This document shows, piece by piece, positions 61,985 through 64,000 of a stretch of DNA of 64,000 nt (position 1 is the first letter of the stretch; every line of letters begins with the position of its first letter). This stretch comes from Helicobacter pametensis ATCC 51478 (GTDB lineage: Bacteria; Campylobacterota; Campylobacteria; Campylobacterales; Helicobacteraceae). Location of the stretch: positions 1 through 64,000 of the forward strand of contig NZ_JADE01000007.1 in assembly GCF_000518225.1 (NCBI RefSeq), written 5' to 3'. The position numbers were made by a program, and so were the translations under genes. The notes beneath the pieces are model-generated. The model did no database searches, was not told where the DNA came from, and was given only the letters and a program-made list of their open reading frames with translations.

Positions 61985-62703
61985 GCTTTGAAATTTTCAC
62001 CCAAATAGTATTTGCGCACCAGTTCATTGTCATAAATTTCACTTGCTTTGCCACTCGTGAGAAGTGTTCCACTTTTGATCACATAGGCTCGATCGCAAAC
62101 TGCAAGTGTTTCACGCACATTGTGATCAGTGATTAGCACGCCAATATCCATAGAAACAAGTTTTTCAATAATTTTTTGGATGTCAATCACAGCCAAAGGA
62201 TCAACCCCAGCAAAAGGTTCATCAAGCAAGACAAATTTAGGACTTTTTACAAGGGCACGAGCGATTTCAACCCGACGCCTTTCCCCACCACTCAAACTCA
62301 TCCCTTTGCGTGCGCGGATCGGTTCGATATTGAATGCACTTAGCATTTCCTCAATCATATTTTTGCGCTCTTTTTTATCCTTGATTGAGATTTCAGCACT
62401 TAGCATTAGATTCTCTTCCACGCTTAATTCTTTAAAAATACTTGATTCTTGAGGAAGATAACCAATCCCAAGATTAGAGCGCTTATGTAGGGGAAAGTGA
62501 GAGATTTCAACATCATCAAGATAGACATTTCCACTTGTGGGTTTTAAAAGTCCGCAAATCATATAGAAAGTCGTTGTTTTGCCTGCACCATTTGGTCCCA
62601 AAAGTCCGACAACTTCGCCACTTTTGACTTCCACAGAAACATCATTGACAATTTTTGTTTTTTTGATTTGTTTGCTGAGATGGACTGCTTTTAGGGTATT
62701 CAT
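61981..62703 (-). CDS. lptB: LPS export ABC transporter ATPase LptB
   Basis: Powers extraction of lipopolysaccharide from the inner membrane for transport to the surface. The 240-residue ATPase has Walker A GPNGAGKT (about 36-43), the Q-loop, signature LSGGERRR, Walker B FVLLDEPFAGVDP and the switch histidine ITDHN. The pattern GVDPLAV and the size mark LptB rather than a drug ATPase. It overlaps rpoN and tsaE by 4 bp. It is the only ABC ATPase gene in this window, but it belongs with LptFG, not with the permeases at 14652-16900. Confidence 0.93.
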   Translation of the reverse strand: MNTLKAVHLSKQIKKTKIVNDVSVEVKSGEVVGLLGPNGAGKTTTFYMICGLLKPTSGNVYLDDVEISHFPLHKRSNLGIGYLPQESSIFKELSVEENLMLSAEISIKDKKERKNMIEEMLSAFNIEPIRARKGMSLSGGERRRVEIARALVKSPKFVLLDEPFAGVDPLAVIDIQKIIEKLVSMDIGVLITDHNVRETLAVCDRAYVIKSGTLLTSGKASEIYDNELVRKYYLGENFKA

Positions 62704-63107
62704 TGAGAGATCCTATAGGAGCGAGTGGCTCCAGTTTTTGAAATTGTAATGACAATCATAGCAAAACCACTTTGTTTTAGGAGGTTTTCTAGATGTTCAT
62801 CCCCCCACTCAACAAAATGCCATCCCAAAGTATCTAGCATCTCAAGCAAACCAAGTTCAAGACATTCCATAAGAGACTTGCGATAGAGATCATAGTGGAA
62901 GAGGGTGTGAGTAGAGGAGGGATAGATGTTTTGGATTCCAAATGTTGGGGATGTAACTGGTGCTGAAAGCCCAATTTGTTTGGAAAGCTCTTGGACAAGA
63001 GTTGTTTTTCCGCTTGCCAAATCTCCACGCAAAAGAATGATGTGATGAGGTGAGAGCATCGGAATGAGGGCTTCAAGCGTATTTTGGAGAGAGTGGAAAA
63101 TAGCCAT
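62700..63107 (-). CDS. tsaE: tRNA threonylcarbamoyladenosine biosynthesis ATPase TsaE
   Basis: ATPase of the TsaBDE complex that makes t6A at position 37 of ANN-decoding tRNAs. The 135-residue protein has the P-loop RGDLASGKTTLVQEL (about 27-41), the TSPTFGIQNIYPS switch region and the HYDLYR motif, all typical of TsaE. It overlaps lptB by 4 bp and shares one base with the dnaX stop. Confidence 0.93.
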   Translation of the reverse strand: MAIFHSLQNTLEALIPMLSPHHIILLRGDLASGKTTLVQELSKQIGLSAPVTSPTFGIQNIYPSSTHTLFHYDLYRKSLMECLELGLLEMLDTLGWHFVEWGDEHLENLLKQSGFAMIVITISKTGATRSYRISQ

Positions 63108-64000
63108 TAGATTTTCCTAGCTGTGGAGAGATCGACTTGGAGATGTTTTTTGAGATTACCTAGAAGTGTTTGGTTTCTAGCTGCAAAATTTAGAGGAGAT
63201 GGAGATGGAGATGGAGATGGAGATGGAGATGGAGATGGAGATGGAGATGGAGATGGATTGGAATCTTCTATGTGATTGGAGGATGGATTACTTTGAGATT
63301 GATCAAATCTGATGTTTGTCTGTGTCCCAAAAACCTGTAGGGCAAAGGATTTGATGAGAGGAAATTGCTCGCGCAACAAGGTTTTGTCTTCGGCACTATG
63401 AGCGAGACTTGTGAGAAGAAGAATATGATCTTCAAAGCTGATGAATTTGACATTTTTTTCAAAACATTCACCAAGGGCGTGATTGCGATCATAGAGGAGA
63501 TCGACTAGGGCTTGAAATGGAGGTTTTGTTGTCTTGGATTCTGTGTGTATTTGAGGGGTATTGGGGGTTTGCAAGATAGCTTGTGAAGAGAGATTATCAG
63601 CCAATTGGTTTGGAGGGGTTTGGATATGGGAGAGCTGAGATTGTTCTAGAGATGAGATAAGGCTTTGTACATCTTTGAGCTTTGTGGCCTCCTGCATCTT
63701 AAGCAAGCTTAAAAGAAGCACAAATTCTCCATCGCTATTGAGAGAGAGCAGGGTTTTGCTCTGGGCAAGGATAGAGAAAAAGCGATTGAGCAATGTAGTA
63801 TTGAATTGTTTAGAGAGTGCCTTGGCTTTAAGAAAGAGCAACATCTCATCAATCACCATTTCACATTCATACTCCTGCATAGTGTTCAAAATTTCTTGTG
63901 CACCCTGCTCATCTTTTTGCAAAATTGCAGCAAAAAAGAGTTCAAGAAGCTGAGGATCAATGATTCCCAACATCTCTGTGACTTGATTGAGGGTGATTTG
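63107..64000 (-). CDS. dnaX: DNA polymerase III subunit gamma/tau, C-terminal part (gene runs off the window)
   Basis: Part of the clamp loader of the replicative polymerase. The open frame continues to the edge of the window, and the codons before the first internal ATG (63973) read ITLNQVTE, which joins smoothly to MLGIID, so the gene starts beyond 64000. Visible here (297 codons) are the end of the AAA+ lid and domain III (FFAAILQKDEQGAQEIL; RFFSILAQSKTLL; EFVLLLSLLKMQEA), then a tau-type tail. The tail contains a Ser-Pro repeat encoded by a hexanucleotide tandem repeat (63195-63254). First gene of the tsaE-lptB-rpoN-maf operon. Confidence 0.85.
   Translation of the reverse strand, partial: QITLNQVTEMLGIIDPQLLELFFAAILQKDEQGAQEILNTMQEYECEMVIDEMLLFLKAKALSKQFNTTLLNRFFSILAQSKTLLSLNSDGEFVLLLSLLKMQEATKLKDVQSLISSLEQSQLSHIQTPPNQLADNLSSQAILQTPNTPQIHTESKTTKPPFQALVDLLYDRNHALGECFEKNVKFISFEDHILLLTSLAHSAEDKTLLREQFPLIKSFALQVFGTQTNIRFDQSQSNPSSNHIEDSNPSPSPSPSPSPSPSPSPSPSPLNFAARNQTLLGNLKKHLQVDLSTARKI
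63195..63254. repeat. Ten-copy GGAGAT hexanucleotide repeat inside dnaX
   Basis: Ten perfect GGAGAT units (ATCTCC on the coding strand) encode an alternating Ser-Pro tract of about 20 residues in the DnaX tail. Because the unit is six bases, slippage would lengthen or shorten the tract by two residues without breaking the frame. Confidence 0.97.

Noticed and set aside
63195-63254. CRISPR-like tandem repeats (also at 217-266)
   Set aside because: Units are 5 or 6 bases with no spacers; these are simple sequence repeats.

Overview
This is a core-genome stretch of a Helicobacter-type Campylobacterota chromosome. The clearest marker is a single 2883-codon gene in which RpoB and RpoC are fused. 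Flagellar genes typical of this group (pflB, flgA, flgR, fapA, rpoN, a Maf-type gene) and blocks that match the H. pylori gene order as I remember it support the assignment. It is not H. pylori itself: FlgR has a C-terminal Fis-like domain, a Campylobacter Ctb-type truncated globin is present, and a merR-adh-dcuA block separates yraN from trxA. I cannot name the species.

Layout. 1-5968: 5S rRNA, a ten-copy TCTTG repeat, a KtrB/KtrA-type potassium uptake pair, then a leftward operon tatB-tatC-queA-rsmG-(two small genes). 5969-14655: rightward operon serS-pflB-uvrD-flgA-ubiX-coaD-tmk-comF, with most genes touching or overlapping. 14652-19634: leftward rhodanese and a TolC-HlyD-permease-permease export set that lacks an ATPase gene. 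19789-23985: gyrA, a secreted small protein and flgR. 24021-27292: leftward ctb globin, cysS and murJ. 27415-34924: rightward fapA-ruvA, rpmE-rsmI-rlmB, a RodZ-like membrane protein, a secreted protein, hom and yraN. 34925-37909: merR, adh and dcuA, with a textbook MerR-type promoter in front of adh. 37982-41705: trxA, trxB, dapB, a YhcC-type radical SAM protein and an MnmD-like methyltransferase. 41798-58600: four tRNAs, tuf, rpmG, tRNA-Trp, secE, nusG, rplKAJL, rpoBC, rpsL, rpsG and fusA, the main translation/transcription superoperon. 58731-64000: leftward dnaX (its start lies beyond the window), tsaE, lptB, rpoN and a Maf-like gene.

How it works together. Six flagellar genes are scattered through housekeeping operons: the stator scaffold PflB, P-ring chaperone FlgA, sigma-54 with its activator FlgR, FapA, and a Maf protein co-transcribed with sigma-54. 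The merR-adh pair looks like an aldehyde or electrophile stress switch placed beside the thioredoxin genes. Four simple-sequence tracts (TCTTG, C, C and GGAGAT) each have exactly ten units: one upstream of ktrB, two between convergent genes, and one in frame inside dnaX.

Gene density is very high. The only stretches over 300 bases without a protein gene are 1-352 (5S rRNA, repeat, promoter) and 41706-42342 (promoter and four tRNAs). I saw no insertion sequence, prophage, CRISPR array or restriction system. References to H. pylori or C. jejuni gene order are from memory, not from a search.
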